This document shows, piece by piece, positions 23,170 through 34,235 of a stretch of DNA of 64,000 nucleotides (positions within the stretch are counted from its first letter, which is position 1; every line of letters begins with the position of its first letter). Source of the DNA: Tetrastigma voinierianum. Lineage: Eukaryota; Streptophyta; Magnoliopsida; Vitales; Vitaceae. A program made the position numbers and the translations under genes. The stretch is taken from the NCBI GenBank assembly GCA_016808115.1, contig JAEQBH010004121.1:152620-216619 (forward strand), written 5' to 3'. Under the pieces are notes generated by a model. It saw nothing but the letters and a program-made list of their open reading frames with translations. It ran no database searches and was not told the DNA's origin.

Positions 23170-24640
23170 AGGCTATTTTTATAATTTTATGATAACGAAT
23201 ATAGAAAATAATGACTTTTAGATTTTAAAATTTTTTTTAAAACAAACTTTATATCTTGGTTGATGGGAACAAGACATATGAGAACAATACAATACAATGT
23301 ACCAAATCATCTTAGAGTTTTCTTGGGTGTGGGATTTGAAAACACGTAGAATTTATCGGGACTGATTATCAATCTAGACAAGATTCCATTTCATGCATAT
23401 TTGAATTAAATGGTGCAAGGAAAGATTAGACTCTTAAATCTTATCAACCGAATAATCATTTATGTAACTTCTTATCACTCTTACGTCTTATCAGTAATTG
23501 TTTGCATAACTTCTTTTGCACTCTCTCACGAGGATCTTTTAATCTTCTTCCACAATTTGATACATGAGCCCATTAGCATGTGCTATCGATTTCCATACGC
23601 CTTACCCAACTCATGTTTTATACAACAAGCAATTTCTTATACCAGTAGATTCATTGTAACTGTACTTTCTCTTCTGCCTCATTCTTGGGTACTAATACAT
23701 GTATCAACCAACTTGCCAGGACGTGGCCTGAGGGCGACCTCGCCAGCTGTTTCTTTCGACGAGAAATCGCAGTCGTCGATGTGCTTTCTTGAATGATTTG
23801 GCGATTACGGAACTCATTGGATCTAGCTACACATTGTTATCACATTAGAATAATTGTCGTGGTTGAGTAAAGATTAAAGCATGTCGGGATCAAGGCATCA
23901 AGGTGTTTCTTTCTATGGGAATATCTCAAAGGACCCTATAGCGTCTCTCGGAGAGATACCGAGGCGGCACCACGGCTTATTTGGAACATGAACAATTTCT
24001 AGGGACGATCGGACTCCACGGCCGCCAGGAGATACGATTAAGGCCAGGATTGATTTTTCATTGAGATCGAGATGCACGACCTCCATACAGGGCCAAACTA
24101 GCACGGGCCTTAGCCGAGATTATTGCATGAGAGGAAGGTGTGCCCCATCGGCTATCTGATCACGTGGGTGGTAGCGCCATTACAGGAGCCAGGCCTATTG
24201 GTGTGTTTGCAGCGCCAACGACCTCGATAAACACATGTCGGCGATTCGACTTGGTACTAATTACTCCGAAACACAACCATGGCCATTGTCTAAAGTCTAT
24301 GAAGGTAACTGCTTCCATTTGAATGATGTCATGACGGAAGGGCGAGAATTCTTAGAATTCCTCAAGTTGTGAAGGGATTTCATGCATTAAATCTAGATAT
24401 TGGAATAGGAATAGGCACTACTATCATTAACATATTTGAGTCCAATGTTTAAAAGTCTTCTCCCATTGGCCCTATATAAGTGGGTATTTGTTTGGAAATC
24501 TTCACTCTAAGTTCCTCTCAACCTAGTTAGTGTTTAAAACTATGAAGACTCATTGGCCCGAAGTGCATATTATCCATATGATTGAGCTAAGTCGTTACAA
24601 ATTGTATCAAACCCGATCCCGATGTTGGTGTAGGGGTTCG
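23170..24640. other. Unidentified sequence between copia elements
   Basis: A + strand open frame of 128 codons (23410-23796) is the longest uninterrupted one nearby but matches nothing I know and lacks a codon-like pattern. GC-richer DNA at 23700-24330 has several short frames on both strands, none recognisable. A promoter-like CCTATATAAG (24471-24480) followed 40-80 bp later by CTTCACTCTAAGTTCC could be an LTR promoter fragment. Confidence 0.3.
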
Positions 24641-24643
24641 TTT

Positions 24644-25090
24644 TGATGGGATAAACATAAACAATGCCATGACCCAGTTTTATCCTCTTGTGAGGAACTG
24701 TGGGAAGCGATTTAATGAAACGATGATAACAATTCACGAGCCAGCCAGATATATGAATGTATGATTTTAGCGTGGCGACACGAATGTGAGAAGTAAAAAC
24801 CAGGACCATGACCATAAACACCTCCCTTTAATATAATTAATGGGTTACACAATTCTCTCTAGATAAAACTGAGCGCATATACATTCATATACCAAGGAAA
24901 TTTTAATGTTGCAATGCAAATCAACTTGCATAAAACAGAGAAGTCTCACCAACGAGTCAACATTCTCGAGGCGTAAACACCTTTGTCGAACTCGATTCAA
25001 TCTTCAGTTAAAATGAGAGATCAATGAGTTAAGACGTGCTCACCAATCAGCTCGTCGGACCACGGATGAATCGGGATCGGTGATGATGAG
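24644..25090 (-). repeat. Copia 3' LTR, distal part
   Basis: Aligns with 32420-32880 of the 5' LTR, beginning TGATGGGATAAACATAAACA and running to the GTGATGATGA just before the insertion. Confidence 0.85.
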
Positions 25091-28000
25091 CGCGGCCACA
25101 CCACCCCGCCGTTAGGCGGGCGTGCGGCCATCACAGAAAATCCTAGGTACCTCCCAACATTTAGAAATCCTGTGAATGGCCGTATTGCTTGCCAAACCTC
25201 ATAAAATTTTCTTTTAATTTATAACTTAGGATTTGGTAAAATCTTAGCGGTGGAAAAACCAGACATAATGGTGCACATAGTCTAATTCAAATCCTGTATC
25301 GCCAATTCTATTATCTCAGAAATATGGCGGTAAACATCTAAGCGCATTCCCATCACTTATAAGCTATATACATTACATATATTTCCCATATACAAATTCA
25401 AAGTAATATTCTTTACAAAATATTCTTCTGTAGCGCAGTAATGTAAGGACAAACCCTATTATGCTCCAGCGTCTTGCGTACTTGTCATGAAATAGTTTTA
25501 ATCTGAAATAATGATTCAAGCAGTACCATTGAGTATATCTTTATAAAGGAGTTTCTTTTCGGAAAACATCTCAAAAGTACAAAACTACTCTTTTCTGAAT
25601 ATTTTAAAAGCTTTTCTTGCTTTTCAAGTTTACAAAACTCTTGTTTTGCTTGCTTTTATGCTTGCTTGCTTTTAAGTTGCATAAAACTTTTTAATACTTG
25701 CTCTTCTTTGCTTTCTTTTCTTTAAAGCTTATAAGAGCTCTCGTTCTTTACTTAGAAGTTTATAAAACCTCGAGAAACTTCTTATTTTGCTTGTTTACTT
25801 CTTGCTTGAAAAGTTCTTAAAGCGCTCATGAGCAGCACTGGCACAAAGTTCTGGCTTTTTAAGCCAAAAGCGAGGCTCAATGGCATTCTTTTGAAATAAA
25901 GCAGGGCTGCAAGGGTGCAGTAGTTCTTTAAAATCCGGGAGCTTGAACGACCGGTCGTTTTGGGAAATCTAAGCGGGAGGCACAGAGTCGGCCGTTTTCT
26001 TTCAAAACTCTCACGGAAGCTGGGCGGTGAGCCGTAGTTGATTTTTCAAAGCGTATGTATGTACCAAAACCTTCAGCCCTGGAGCCCCATTTTTGCTTCT
26101 CTTTGTACCTAGTGAACACGGAGCTGGCGGCCGTCTTGGTGGAAGGGCGCGGGTCCGCATCGCGCTTCCGGTGAATGTAATTGGAATTGACACGGGTGTG
26201 AGTGGCGTATGTAGTTGGAGCTAAATGGCAGTATCTCGCATCGTCTGTGATGCCATTTAAATGCGCGATGTATGTCCTAGGTTTGTGAGGTAGGCCCCAA
26301 AATCGTGCAGCAAAATCCTACTTTGCGTGCATGCGGAATACCTCGACAGTTTGCTTCTTGGCCCAAGGAAGGCACATTTTCACAAACTTTCTTTTGCCTT
26401 GCTTGCTTGCCTCTTTGAAAATGGTTTCTGTTATTAATTCTTGCTAGCAAAATAGTTTAATTAGGCTAAGCCGTTTCTTTACTTTAACCTAACTTGAAGA
26501 TGGTTCTGATTTAGAAACCATTTACTTAGCACTCAAAAAATAGTTTTAAGCAAAGCGTTTGCTTCAACCTCTTGAAAAATGGTTTAATTATTAGCCAATT
26601 TCTTCTTTCTTCTTGAAAGATGGTTTATCTTCTGAAAGCTAAATCTGGAGTCACAAACGATTTATAATAATAATAATAATCACAACAGTATTTGGAAAAT
26701 GGTTGACAACAAACTCTTTCTTCATGAAACGTGCGATTCAGCATTTCCACTTTCTTGGCCTCTGTGTTTCGATGTATTAGATCGCTGGCGTCGGCCTGAC
26801 CAAATGATTTGCGCGGCGGTCTTTCTGATTAAAATTGAGGAAATGTAGTGCGAAATGCCGTTATCGTAGACATATGGCTTAATTCTAGACTAAAGGGACT
26901 CCATTATAATCTAAAATGGCGCAACGTTGAAAGTCTGTTTAGAGATTGTCTGAGATAAAATCCACGAAATTTTATGGCTTGTCGACTTGGTCAAAGTCAT
27001 GAATTTGTCAAAGAAAATAGTCGAATTCATAAAATTTTCTAAAGTCCTATTCAGTCTAAAAATTTTGGGAATTGGATTTATATGGCCTCTAAGAATATTC
27101 CGTAATTATATAGTCTTTAAGTTCGAGAATATACTAAATAGGAAAATTCCACTCTGTGAGGATTTAATAATGAGATTTAGTGTCGCGCGTGATTAAATCG
27201 GCATAGAAATGTTAGAAACTTTGATCAGAAAAGATTAATGAACAGAATGGCGTAGATCGAGAAAAGCCCCAAAAATTGGGTTTTGGCGTATTCTGGTCAC
27301 CGGTGAAATCTCGTGTTTTGATGCGCGTGGCGCGTCGCGTGATCTTTAAGTGTTATCGTGAAATCAGAAGCGGTCAGGATTTTAAATCGTCGAGAAGAAG
27401 ATTTGAAAGATAAAATCGAAAAATCTCTGGACGACGCGCAGCTTTTGGCCGTCTTCTCCCTGCTGCCAAACTTTTAAGTTTAGTTTTTTTATCAAGTGGG
27501 ACACGTGTCGTTTATTAAACACAATCAGTTTAATGCAAACAATTATTTTGTCAGTTTAAATTCCTTTATCATGAAATGAATATTAACTTTATTTGCAGTT
27601 TGAATTTTACAAATCCAGTTTAGCCAGGTTAACTAGAAGCTAAATCAACAGAAATTAAGCAAAATATTATTACTCTAGATTTAACGAAACACTCTAGATC
27701 ACTAGATTCAGCGAATGAAACTTAGTGTGATCTGTTTAATCGTCAGGGATACAGAGGAGATTTCGAGGCTTATAGATTATTAGTAATTTATTATTATTAA
27801 TTCTTTATTTAAAAAACGGTAATTATCACTCTTTTTTTCCAGCTTTCCTTAATTATAAATTTGTATAAAGCGTTTAAATATTAACGAATCAGAGCTTTTA
27901 GAGTCCTCTGTATTTGTCTAAGCTTAATTATACTTCATTATCATTTCTTGAGTAATGATTGTCGTATTTTAAGTACCAGGTCAAGGTTCAAAATTTATAA

Positions 28001-28094
28001 TTTCTGTTTCATTCTCAGAAATCTTCTGATGTGACGTGGTACTCTTATACACCTACGATATCATGTCTGTACACTCTCGGGATGAGGTGTTACA
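25091..28094 (+). repeat. 3-kb LTR-like insertion splitting the copia LTR
   Basis: The copia LTR is continuous at 32860-32900 (GATGATGAAAACTGTCAGGT) but here breaks after GATGATGA and resumes with CAGGAGTGAAACTCC (28101-28115). The inserted 3.0 kb ends with GATGAGGTGTTACA (28081-28094), the characteristic end of many gypsy LTRs, followed by AAGTA, which may be the target duplication. Early phrases (AAATCCTAGGTACC, GGTGGAAAAACCAGACATAA, GTGCACATAG) also look like a chromovirus LTR. There are no coding domains, so it is most likely a solo LTR. Its own contents include a CTTGCTTTT-rich tract (25610-25820), a small AAT run (26666-26681) and several short open frames with no recognisable product. 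Confidence 0.65.
25093..25129. repeat. GC-rich inverted repeat at the insertion edge
   Basis: GGCCACACCACCCCGCC, a GTTA loop, then GGCGGGCGTGCGGCC. The inner CCCGCC/GGCGGG arms pair perfectly and the outer GGCC/GGCC arms also pair, giving a stable hairpin in AT-rich surroundings. Confidence 0.8.
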
Positions 28095-28504
28095 AAGTAT
28101 CAGGAGTGAAACTCCATGCAGCCACAGAGGCGATCTTGGACTGCAAAATGACCTTCGAAACTCCGTCAGATCTCCACGTTGAATGAGAATCAACCCAAGT
28201 CACGACCTCTCCTCGATTTGGTCGATCCAGACCACGGATGAGCCAGAGTATCGGCCGTTTGATCAAATCTGAGCGGTGAAGATAAAAGAAAAAGCGTGTT
28301 TTTATTACTCTAACTTCAAAAAATGGATCTCTCTTTCTCTTATTTTCTCTTATAGAGACAGATCGAAGAGAGGGAGAATTTCTTTGATAGTGTTTGCAAA
28401 AAAAAAATCCTCAAGAGAATAATAGAGACCTAATCTCACCCTGCACATAGGAACAGAGGCATAGGGGTGGGAGCTTTGGGCTTTCCTCCGCATGAAGGGA
28501 ATAG
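28095..28504 (-). repeat. Copia 3' LTR, proximal part
   Basis: Aligns with 32890-33298 of the 5' LTR: shared phrases CTCCGTCAGATCTCCAC, AATGGATCTCTCT, CAAAAAAAAAATCCTCAAG and GCATGAAGG.AATA at the inner edge. Confidence 0.85.
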
Positions 28505-29200
28505 CCGACCCGACCGTCTCCTTCAGGCTATGTGGAGGGACTCATGTCATTGATGGAACAACAAACTCAAGCTTCTCCTTAGTGAGTGTCTTTGTCAGCA
28601 TGTCAGGAGCCATTTATCGGTATGTATCTTCTCAATTTCAAACAAGTTGTCATTTTGAGGCATCCTATAAATCGATGATCGCGCGTGATGTGTTTTGATC
28701 TTGCGTGGCGAAAGGTAGAATTCGTCTTGGGGTGAATAGCACTTTGGTTATCCTGATATACCACATAGTCTTTCTTTGTTTAGGCAAGGCTCCTGCCTTG
28801 AAGCGCCGTCACAGCAACTCTTACGTAGCCTGGCATAACATGATATACTCTTGCCTCTGTTGTAGAGTGCGACCTTTTGATTTCTGTAGTCTTGATTTTG
28901 AGACCACGGCACCTCTGAGAATGTCATCAAATAGCACGAAGTAGACTTTCTTATCCACATCCCTGCCATGTCTGAATCGATTATAACCCGATAATCTTGG
29001 TTTCCGGCTCCAAAGTGAGTTTCAACTTGGAAGTGCCTGCAAATATCTCATAATCCATGTTTTAGCTGATGTTGTCTTCTGGTTGATAGAAAGCGGCTAA
29101 CAACACCAGCGCAAGCTATGTGCAGTGCAGTACATCTGTGGCATACATCAAACTTCCTCTTCTTGAAGGGCATCTGGAACTCTTCTAGTATCTTCACTTC
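28505..29200 (-). pseudogene. pol: Copia RNase H domain
   Basis: RNase H removes the RNA strand of the RNA-DNA hybrid during reverse transcription. On the - strand, joined frames give TWIMRYLQ (about 29060), a GYNRF.H..GDVDKK stretch (about 28990-28949) corresponding to the usual GY.DSD.AGD segment, LQKSKGRTLQQRQEYIM (about 28880-28840; the copia form is CVALSTTEAEYIA), WYIRITKVL (the DNQSA region, about 28760) and AT.DQNTSRAIIDL (the HARTKHID region, about 28705-28670). The terminal EIEKIHTD...DMLTK region (about 28640-28580) closes pol. Several catalytic acids lie in damaged context. The frame changes at least four times. Confidence 0.8.
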
Positions 29201-30010
29201 TCCTTATACATTGAAGGGCTATGTCTGCTGTAGCTTAAAGTATTCAAGCTGGGAGGCGGCCACTTTAGCTTTGCTCATATTAAACCTCGCAAGAACCTTT
29301 TCAATATGTTATCTGACATATATAAGCTTCTTGGATGCTCTATCCCGCTCAATTCTAATGCAGAATTCTCTTTACTAGCCACTAAATCCTTAGCAGGAAT
29401 TTGTCTTCAGCTATTGAGCTATCAATTCTTGAAACATTTCTACAACAATCAGATATCATCAACCTTAGAAACATATATAACAAAATCATCATGGATGTTC
29501 ATATACCATCACCTTACAAATACCTGATGAGTGATAGTTTTAGTATGTGCTCCCAGTAAGTGACCTCGAGCTTCTTATACCTTTGCCTCGGGTGCCTTGA
29601 CCACAAAGACTTCTTCCAGTTTACACATAATCCTCTTTTCCCTTTTACTCTACAGAGAACCCTCTGGTTTGTTCCGCATAGATTTCTTTGTCTAAATCAC
29701 CATGGAAAGCGGTCTTAGCATCCATCTTTGAATCTCCCGAATCAAGACTATTTCTTAAGCCCCGAGCTACTTGAATAGATGACATCTTAACAGCGGAGAA
29801 AGATCTCATCAAAATCAATACTCTTTTAAATTTGAACCCTTTGACAGCCGATTAAACTTATGCGAGGGTATAAGTGTATTTCTTCTTGCTTCACTCTGTA
29901 AAACCCTTTGTTCTTGAAGCTCTTTTCCCTTTAGCGACTTAATGAAGCTCGAAAAGAATGGATTCTCGTCGGTAACCATCTCATCTTGCATAGCATCAAC
30001 CCACTTCATC
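29200..30010 (-). pseudogene. pol: Copia reverse transcriptase domain
   Basis: The domain starts with MKWVDAMQDEM at 30009-29977, the conserved opening of plant copia reverse transcriptase, and continues through KSLKGKELQ and a HPRYKARLV-equivalent IPSHKFNRL to SKGSNLKEY. The active-site YVDD box survives as KVDDI at about 29467-29453. Later, FCIRIERDRASKKL and IEKVLARFNMSKAKVA (about 29360-29240) match the thumb region. Between 29800 and 29500 the palm is only partly readable. Length agrees with a normal 250-residue domain, but indels break it repeatedly. Confidence 0.85.
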
Positions 30011-30049
30011 TTATTTTCATCTTTCCTGCTTCCCTCCTTAATTTTTCGA

Positions 30050-31420
30050 ATCGTCGATTATTACATAGTCATCAGCAGATACCCTTAGAAGGATGTCGAT
30101 CTCTGCAGTAGACCTCTAAGTGGAATATTGATGGAGCCTCTGCTTGCCTGGTATTGTCATGAACATCATCATCCACCTCAACTGTGGCCAAGTTTCCAGC
30201 ATCACCCATGTCGTGTTGGTCATCATGTACTTCATCTTCAACTGTGTAGGAAGATTTGTCAAGGAGTGGATCCAGGTCGATCAAAACATCACTATGTTGA
30301 GACTCTGTTGCATCGGACTTCACCATTATCTATATAGTATAATCTTCCATGCATTGACATCTACGGCTTCTTACAAGTTTTTCTTGCAGGATCATAAAAC
30401 GTAACCAAGCTCATCGACCATAGCCAATAAATACACCACAAGGTCTTGTCTTAACATCGACTTAGACCTCTCATCTTTAGGAATATGCTGACCTTGCATC
30501 CAGACACATGAGTGATCATAAGAGATTTCATTATCTGACCCAGATTCTATACGGAACATCAGATTCAAAGACACGTAGTTATAAGATTGAGAACATATAC
30601 AAGTATTCAAGCCTCACTGAAAAGATCTTGCTTGAAAATTTGTATTTGCGAAGTAAACATCTTACCCTTTCATTAGTATCTATTCATTCCTCTCGACCGT
30701 TTCAAATGAGGAGTCTTAGGAGTGTCTTTTGATGTCGAATACCATATTTGTCTACAATATATTCAAAGGACGAATATTCACCGTTATAGGTCTGATACAT
30801 TTGCTTTTCACGGATTGTCTTTCAACGAGAGCATGAAATTGCTTAAACCACGTCTAACATGATCTTTGTTTTCAGTATAAACGAATATTTCTTGAATGAT
30901 CATACATAAAGTCACGAAAATATAGAGATCCACCAAGTGTTTTTGTTTTCATAGGACCACACACATGAATACCACTAAATCAAGCATGGCTTCCTTGTAT
31001 GGCGATGTGTCTTGAATGCAACTCTAGTCTGCTTTCTGCTGTGATGAGGCACACTTCTTTAAAGATCCATCTTTATGCGAGAAAGAGATTCTTACTTATG
31101 AAATCCCATCAATACTTCTCCACTCATGTAGTAGAAACTATTATCTTGAAGGCTGGTATGCTATCATCATCCCTTTGCATTGATCACGGGATCGAATTAC
31201 CCTTGCTTGCATCAGAATACAATGGGAACTCTTATTTCCTTTTATCACCGCCGAGCCTTTAGTGACTTCAGCTATCACGGAGGTGTTGAGACCCCCTTAA
31301 TCATCGAAGCTTTCACCATGGTCAAATTCATGCGAATATCAGGAATATGTTTAACATTCTTCAAAGTCCAACATAGTACCATTACTAGTCTCAGGCGCAC
31401 ATCTCCCATACGGTAGCTTT
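30050..31420 (-). pseudogene. pol: Copia integrase region and linker
   Basis: Integrase inserts the DNA copy into the chromosome. The best preserved part is the C-terminal QHIPKDERSK followed by ELGYVL (about 30495-30395), matching the copia H.PK..RSKLD...GY.LWDP block. After it comes an acidic linker (30326-30072) ending in RDRHPSKGI, like the basic RRS.R.RRPS. motif just before reverse transcriptase. Upstream (31420-30620) the zinc-binding and DDE core must lie, but only short pieces can be read through many frameshifts. Catalytic residues could not be confirmed. Confidence 0.65.
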
Positions 31421-32395
31421 AGGCAGGCATCATTACAATCTGGCATGAAGTCATAGGATGTGTAGGATGTAAAGAAATCCTTAGGGTGTAGCATGGATGG
31501 GCACATATCAATCCTTAGTTGGTTTCTGGCAAAGCCAAAGGTCGCATGCTATCATAGAAACCATGAAATCTGCCCGAGTGGTAGTGGCGATAATCATCTT
31601 CACCACCATTGTAATTCTTCTTTTTCATTCACTTTCCCTTATTTCATATCTCTCTTCAGTGTGACAATACTTTCTGCCATTGCCTTTCAAATTGTGATAG
31701 TGACACTTCGGCTTGTTGAAGTAAACTTATTCTTGCTTTTGCTTCTATCTACCATTTCTTCGGACCTCTGTCACCCTCCTCCCCTCTTCGATAACTAGGA
31801 CATCATTTGTGAAGAGGCAAAATATGACTTTCTTCTCATTTCTTCATTCGAGAACCTGACTCTTAACCAAATCCATATTCATAGTACCATCACAGGGCTG
31901 AGTTAAAATGAAAAGAGTTCGCGTCTCCCACGAATCCGTGATGTGCGAATCCTGACCGCACCTCTTCCTCGAGCTTAGTGTTCATTCCATTGATTGATTA
32001 ATAATACCTTGGAATGTGTTAAGGGTAAATCTATGCATGAGTTCCGTCTTGATACTTCAAACTCATCATCTTCTTAATCATAAACAATTTATTATTTCTA
32101 GTCTTCGGGCATATAATTATTTAGAAGCATTTCCATAAACTTCTTGCATGTTTCTCTTCACTTTAACTGTTGAGAACATTATCATACCCTTTGCTCACGT
32201 ATAACCCGAACTGTCGGTAAAGTAGATTCCATTCTACGCCAGTTTTATTTTACGGCTTTTGAAGCAAACACGGGCAAATAATCCTTCACATACAATAAGT
32301 CTTCCATTTTCCTTTTTCCAAACATAGTAAATTAGAACCATTCAAGTGATCATTCTATATGTTACTTTCCATTGTATTACTAAGCACAACTTATC
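31420..32395 (-). pseudogene. gag: Copia gag and protease start
   Basis: On the - strand the joined frames read SLKYQDGT (about 32060), GMNTKLEEEV (about 31980), a segment rich in Lys and Arg (about 31790-31730), the zinc knuckle as CHYHNLKGNGRKYC (about 31705-31664; normally C-x2-C-x4-H-x4-C with GH), and IATTRADFMV (about 31610-31580) leading to PIHAT (about 31505), where the protease would begin. This is the arrangement of Tnt1/Tork gag. The conserved second knuckle cysteine reads as histidine here, either decay or a base error. Confidence 0.75.
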
Positions 32396-32404
32396 TTAGA
32401 CCTC

Positions 32405-32416
32405 GGCTTGATACCA
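32405..32416 (-). other. Copia primer-binding site
   Basis: On the - strand TGGTATCAAGCC, then GAGGTC; close to TGGTATCAGAGCC, the tRNA-Met primer site. It lies four bases inside the 5' LTR end. Confidence 0.8.
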
Positions 32417-32419
32417 CTT

Positions 32420-33298
32420 TGATAGGATAAACATAAACAATACACAACCAGATTTTATCCCCTCTTGCTTGAGAACCCTAATAGGAAACAATTTAATAAA
32501 TGATAACAATTCACGAAGCAACAAATATATGATAGCATGATTTTAAGCGTGGAAAACCTTCCCAAATGTGAGAAGTAAAACCAGGACCATAGGCCATAAA
32601 CACCTCACTAATATAATTAATGATTTACACAATTCTCTCTAGATAAAACTAGAGAGGCATATGCAATCATATCCTCAAAATTTTAATCTTGGCAAGTAAA
32701 TCAACATAAAACAATGAAATCTCACAAAACTTGAGTCACTGTTCTCAGACATAAACACCACTGTTCAGAACTCCAATTCCAATCTGCCGTTCAAATGAGA
32801 GATCAATGAGTTAAGAGACGTGCTCACCAAAAAATCAGCTCAGTCAGACCACGGATGAATGGGGATCAGACTGATGATGAAAACTGTCAGGTGAAACTCC
32901 ACAGCACAGGGCACTGATCTCGGACTGCAAATGCTGACCCCAGAACTCCGTCAGATCTCCACCATTCCAGAATGAAGATCAACAGTCACCAACCTCTCCT
33001 CCAGATTTCAGGTCTGATCGAACCACAGATGAACCAGTATCAGTTGATCAAATCTAGGCAGTGAAGATAAAAAGAAAAAAAAACTGTATTTTCTTCTCTA
33101 CTTCAAAGAAATGGATCTCTCTCTTTTCTCTCTTCCTTTTCTCTTATGGAGACAACAAAGATCAAGAAGAGAAGACTACTTTACGATGGCTGCAAAAAAA
33201 AATCCTCAAGAGAATAATGAAGACCTAATCCTCTTCTCTTTATACTCTAAGGCTTAAAGGCGTGAATTGATTTAGGCTTCCTCAGCATGAAGGAAATA
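32420..33298 (-). repeat. Copia 5' LTR (intact length, about 880 bp)
   Basis: Pairs with 24644-25090 plus 28095-28504. The uninterrupted copy fixes where the 3-kb insertion entered the other LTR. The outer edge near GCATGAAGGAAATA is uncertain by a few bases. Confidence 0.85.
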
Positions 33299-34235
33299 CT
33301 TGTATGTTTGTGCTTAAGTGTTGTCTAATAAGTTTGACCTTTAAGGAGTGTTTTATCACATTTAGTTTTGATCCCACAATCCCGTAGGACCTGTGAGGAT
33401 GTTATATCTACGTGAAGAAGTGTTTGTTACCTCTCATATGGAATAGGGGAAAAAGATCTTGGTATTATATAAGTATTAAGTATGGGTTCATCTCAACGAG
33501 TTTTGGATTAAAATACTATTTTTTTCAAAAAAAAAAAATTACAAAAATTGAAGTGGCAATAATTCTTTTAAAAAAAGATTAATAAGATAAATATGAAATT
33601 ATTGTCACTTTAATTTTATTGTAATAATATTATCTTTAAAATATTAAAATAAAAAAATTATTTAAAATTATTATTATTATTATTTATCAACTATTTAAAA
33701 ATTATTTAAATGAGAATATTGAAGTGATAAGATTGATAAATTAATGAGTTCGAACAAGATTTGATAAATTAATATTTAAAAATATATTTACTATTTGATA
33801 TTAACAATATTATTTATCAATACCGATTAACACACAAATTATTTATTAATTAAATATATTTTTTAAATTTTCTCAACAAAGCGCATCCAACAGCAAATCC
33901 CAAATAAAGTTGCAAGCTTTATTTTAAAATATTTATGAGATTTTATTTTTTATTTCACGAGTTGTATCTAGTTGTCTGTTATCATTTTAAAATGCAAAAT
34001 CATGGATATTCGATAGTTTTGTATAAAGCTCGATTATGACCTGCAAGTTTGCAGGAAACGAGAATATATATAAATCATAACCAGCGTAGATCAAATTATA
34101 ACTGGTGTTAAACGAGAAACTTTGATTTCATATATAAACGGAAATCATATAAATATATAAAAAATGTATACAAATATCAATATATTTGTATCTGATGATC
34201 ATGAGATGGAGTCTTTATATACTCTCTCTTGGACC
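33299..34235. other. AT-rich non-coding spacer
   Basis: A/T-rich DNA with long A and T runs (33520-33540) and ATTATTATTATT (about 33671-33682). No coding signal. This could hold the end of the MULE to the right, but no terminal inverted repeat is evident. Confidence 0.5.

Larger units (their letters stand above)
24644..33298 (-). mobile_element. Ty1/copia (Tnt1/Tork-like) retrotransposon, near full length
   Basis: The element reads from right to left. It has a 5' LTR at 32420-33298, a primer site at 32405-32416, gag and pol between about 32390 and 28510, and a 3' LTR split into 28095-28504 and 24644-25090 by a 3-kb insertion. Matching LTR phrases include GATAAACATAAACAAT, GATAACAATTCACGA, TGAGAAGTAAAACCAGGACC, GAGATCAATGAGTTAAG and CTCAAGAGAATAAT. 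All five copia domains occur in the right order, gag, protease, integrase, reverse transcriptase and RNase H. The protein is broken throughout by small indels. Target duplications are not recognisable. Confidence 0.88.

Noticed and set aside
23410..23796. 128-codon + strand frame
   Set aside because: Longest frame in its area but hydrophobic and compositionally random; no family recognised and no splice or promoter support.
30128..30404. + strand frames across 30.1-30.4 kb
   Set aside because: Antisense shadows of the copia integrase/reverse-transcriptase linker on the - strand.
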